From positions 1 through 7,012 of the forward strand of contig CAMWNL010000082.1 in the NCBI GenBank assembly GCA_947175585.1: 7,012 nucleotides of DNA, given 5' to 3'. The translations under genes and the position numbers were made by a program. The notes under the pieces were generated by a model. The model did no database searches and was not told where the DNA came from. It saw only the letters and a program-made list of their open reading frames with translations. Each line of letters starts with the position of its first letter. Position 1 is the first letter of the stretch. This stretch comes from an uncultured Bacteroidales bacterium (GTDB lineage: Bacteria; Bacteroidota; Bacteroidia; Bacteroidales; Muribaculaceae). Positions 5,338-7,012 of the stretch are shown one piece after another.

Positions 5338-5981
5338 GATTCTTTTTCGTTTTTCTGATAATATCGGCAAAAAGGTCTTAAATCACATTCGAGACACAAC
5401 GGGCGGCGCGCCTTGCAGACATAGCGTCCGTGGAGTATCAGCCAATGATGAGCACGCGCGATCTTGTCTTCCGGTATATATTTGATGAGTTCTTTTTCGG
5501 TGGCGAGCGGTGTACGGCTACCTGTTGTCAGTCCTATGCGCTCGGCGACGCGGAATACATGGGTGTCAACGGCCATCGCCGGCTTGTTGTAGACAACAGA
5601 AAGTATGACGTTGGCGGTCTTGCGTCCGACCCCCGGCAGTGACATAAGGTCGTCAATAGAGTCGGGAACCTCTCCACCGAAACGCTCGGTGAGCAATTTA
5701 GCCATGCCGAGGAGCGAGGTGGTCTTGTTGTTAGGGTAGGAACAGGAGCGTATCAGCTCAAAGACTTCGTCGCGCGAGGCGGCAGCGAGATCAGCTGCCG
5801 TCGGAAAGCGCTCGAAAAGGGGAGGAGTTATGATGTTGACGCGCTTGTCTGTGCATTGGGCCGATAGAATCACAGCTACCAACAACTGATACGGGTTGTC
5901 GTAGTGTAACTCGGTATGCGCTTCGGGCATCATCTGCTCGAAGCGCTCCATGACCAGACGGTAACGGTCAGTTTTTTTCAT
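5334..5981 (-). CDS. nth: Endonuclease III, DNA glycosylase/AP lyase
   Basis: The protein has 215 residues, close to the usual length for Nth (about 210). It removes oxidised pyrimidines from DNA and cuts the abasic site (base excision repair). The helix-hairpin-helix is LPGVGRKTANV with catalytic Lys121. The catalytic Asp is Asp139 in AVDTHVFRV. The C-terminal [4Fe-4S] cluster motif is intact: Cys189, Cys196, Cys199 and Cys205, spaced C-X6-C-X2-C-X5-C. LLVAVILSAQCTDKRVN at 33-49 is the conserved early helix. The start ATG at 5981 overlaps the pheS stop by one base (TAATG), and the stop overlaps the TRIC-channel start, so expression is probably coupled to both. All key residues are present, and there is no sign of decay. 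Confidence 0.95.
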   Translation of the reverse strand: MKKTDRYRLVMERFEQMMPEAHTELHYDNPYQLLVAVILSAQCTDKRVNIITPPLFERFPTAADLAAASRDEVFELIRSCSYPNNKTTSLLGMAKLLTERFGGEVPDSIDDLMSLPGVGRKTANVILSVVYNKPAMAVDTHVFRVAERIGLTTGSRTPLATEKELIKYIPEDKIARAHHWLILHGRYVCKARRPLCLECDLRPFCRYYQKNEKES

Positions 5982-7000
5982 TAATGAGCCGATGTGAATT
6001 CTTCGAGGAAGCGAGTATCGTTCTCGGAGAACATGCGGAGGTCTTTAACCTGGTATTTCAGGTTGGTGATGCGTTCGACACCCATGCCGAGTGCAAAGCC
6101 TGAGTAAACTTTAGAGTCGATGCCACAGGCTTCGAGCACGTTGGGATCCACCATGCCGCAACCGAGGATTTCGACCCAGCCGGTGTGCTTGCAGAATGAG
6201 CATCCCTTACCGCCGCAGAGATTACAGCTGATATCCATTTCGGCCGATGGCTCGGTGAACGGGAAGAAACTGGGACGGAGGCGGATCTTGGTATCGGGTC
6301 CGAACATTTCGCGAGCGAAGTAGAGAAGTGTCTGGCGAAGGTCAGAGTAGGTTACGTCGCGGTCGACATAGAGGGCTTCGACCTGATGGAAGAAACAGTG
6401 AGCGCGCGCCGAGATAGCTTCATTACGGTATACACGTCCGGGGCAGATGATGCGGATCGGGGGCTGGGTGGTCTCCATCACGCGTGACTGAACCGAAGAT
6501 GTATGAGTGCGGAGCAGCACATCGGGTGTGCGGTTGATAAAGAATGTATCCTGCATGTCACGCGCAGGGTGGTCTTCGGCAAAGTTGAGAGCCGAGAACA
6601 CATGCCAGTCATCTTCGATTTCCGGACCTTCGGCAATATTGAATCCGAGACGGCGGAAAATCGCGATAATCTCTTCGCGGACGATCGACAACGGATGGCG
6701 TGTGCCGAGTTTGACGGGCGACGGCGTGCGGGTAAGGTCGATGCCCGAGAAGTCATCGCCGGCTGAAGACAGCGATTCGCGCAGGGCATTGATCTTATCG
6801 GTCGCCATAGTCTTAAGGTCGTTGATGGCCTGACCGATTACGCGTTTTTGGTCGGCCGGAACAGAACGGAAGTCGTTCATGAGCGCCGGAACGAGACCTT
6901 TTTTGCTAAGATATTTGAAGCGAAGAACTTCTGCTTCGTCAAGATTTGCGGCGGTAACACCTGCAATTTCAGACTTTAGTCTATTCATTTTGTCTAACAT
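5981..7000 (-). CDS. pheS: Phenylalanine--tRNA ligase alpha subunit
   Basis: The protein has 339 residues, a normal length for bacterial PheS. The class II synthetase core is complete: motif 2 is GRVYRNEAISARAHCFFHQVE at 188-208, the acceptor-strand region is RLRPSFFPFTEPSAEMD at 241-257, and motif 3 is GMGVER at 305-310. The N-terminal ~90 residues form the tRNA-binding coiled-coil arm. Two CxxC pairs (Cys259, Cys262, Cys267, Cys270) inside the catalytic domain look like a small zinc knuckle, as found in some bacterial PheS proteins. Ala303 in GFALGMG sits at the position equivalent to E. coli Ala294, which shapes the Phe pocket. The alpha subunit works with PheT as an alpha2beta2 enzyme; pheT is not visible in this window. 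The start is the ATG at 7000; the frame stays open to the window edge with no other in-frame ATG, so the start could shift only if the sequence beyond 7012 supplies one. First gene seen of the downstream operon. Confidence 0.96.
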   Translation of the reverse strand: MLDKMNRLKSEIAGVTAANLDEAEVLRFKYLSKKGLVPALMNDFRSVPADQKRVIGQAINDLKTMATDKINALRESLSSAGDDFSGIDLTRTPSPVKLGTRHPLSIVREEIIAIFRRLGFNIAEGPEIEDDWHVFSALNFAEDHPARDMQDTFFINRTPDVLLRTHTSSVQSRVMETTQPPIRIICPGRVYRNEAISARAHCFFHQVEALYVDRDVTYSDLRQTLLYFAREMFGPDTKIRLRPSFFPFTEPSAEMDISCNLCGGKGCSFCKHTGWVEILGCGMVDPNVLEACGIDSKVYSGFALGMGVERITNLKYQVKDLRMFSENDTRFLEEFTSAH

Positions 7001-7012
7001 TGCTGGTACATT

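Noticed and set aside
5338..5370. Longer N-terminus for the TRIC-family gene from the ATG at 5370
   Set aside because: The extra 11 residues are charged and lie inside nth; the ATG at 5337 gives the normal family start and an ATGA overlap.
7001..7012. T-box, leader or attenuator ahead of pheS
   Set aside because: Only 12 bases upstream of the start are present, too few to judge.

Overview
The window looks like a chromosomal segment from a member of the Bacteroidales, possibly a gut Muribaculaceae-type organism. The evidence is the absence of clear Shine-Dalgarno sites, a TAnnTTTG-type promoter box, Bacteroidota-style signal peptides cleaved before Gln, a TonB C-terminal-domain protein of the type common in this phylum, and a GHL10 'alpha-amylase-like' lipoprotein. 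The family-level placement is inference.

Layout: (1) Bases 1-714 (+) are the 3' part of a sugar phosphate isomerase/epimerase-like TIM-barrel gene. It ends at a perfect 19-bp hairpin (732-776) shared with a convergent transcription unit. (2) Bases 782-2680 (-) form a very AT-rich unit of tightly packed, mostly unrecognised genes, read from right to left. They are a 42-codon signal-peptide ORF sitting on a TACTTTTG promoter box, a 28-codon ORF overlapping it by ATGA, a three-helix membrane protein, a 71-residue orphan, and a secreted three-part protein with a TonB C-terminal domain. (3) Bases 2669-2983 are non-coding and hold a hairpin and short direct repeats. (4) Bases 2984-7000 (-) form a GC-richer, overlapping five-gene operon, in transcription order: pheS, nth, a TRIC/UPF0126 channel, a GtrA-like membrane protein and a GHL10-like lipoprotein.

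In the large operon, pheS (translation) and nth (base excision repair) are housekeeping genes. The distal genes are envelope proteins: an inner-membrane channel, a putative lipid-linked-sugar membrane protein and a lipid-anchored putative glycosidase. GtrA-like and GHL10 genes side by side could point to cell-surface glycan work, but nothing in the sequence ties their substrates together. The AT-rich unit differs strongly in base composition (13 G/C of 60 at 2221-2280, against 38 of 60 at 5161-5220). It is the most likely accessory or recently acquired part, and the part least explained by known families. I did not find a CRISPR array, transposase, tRNA or rRNA, and I cannot claim a defined new system.
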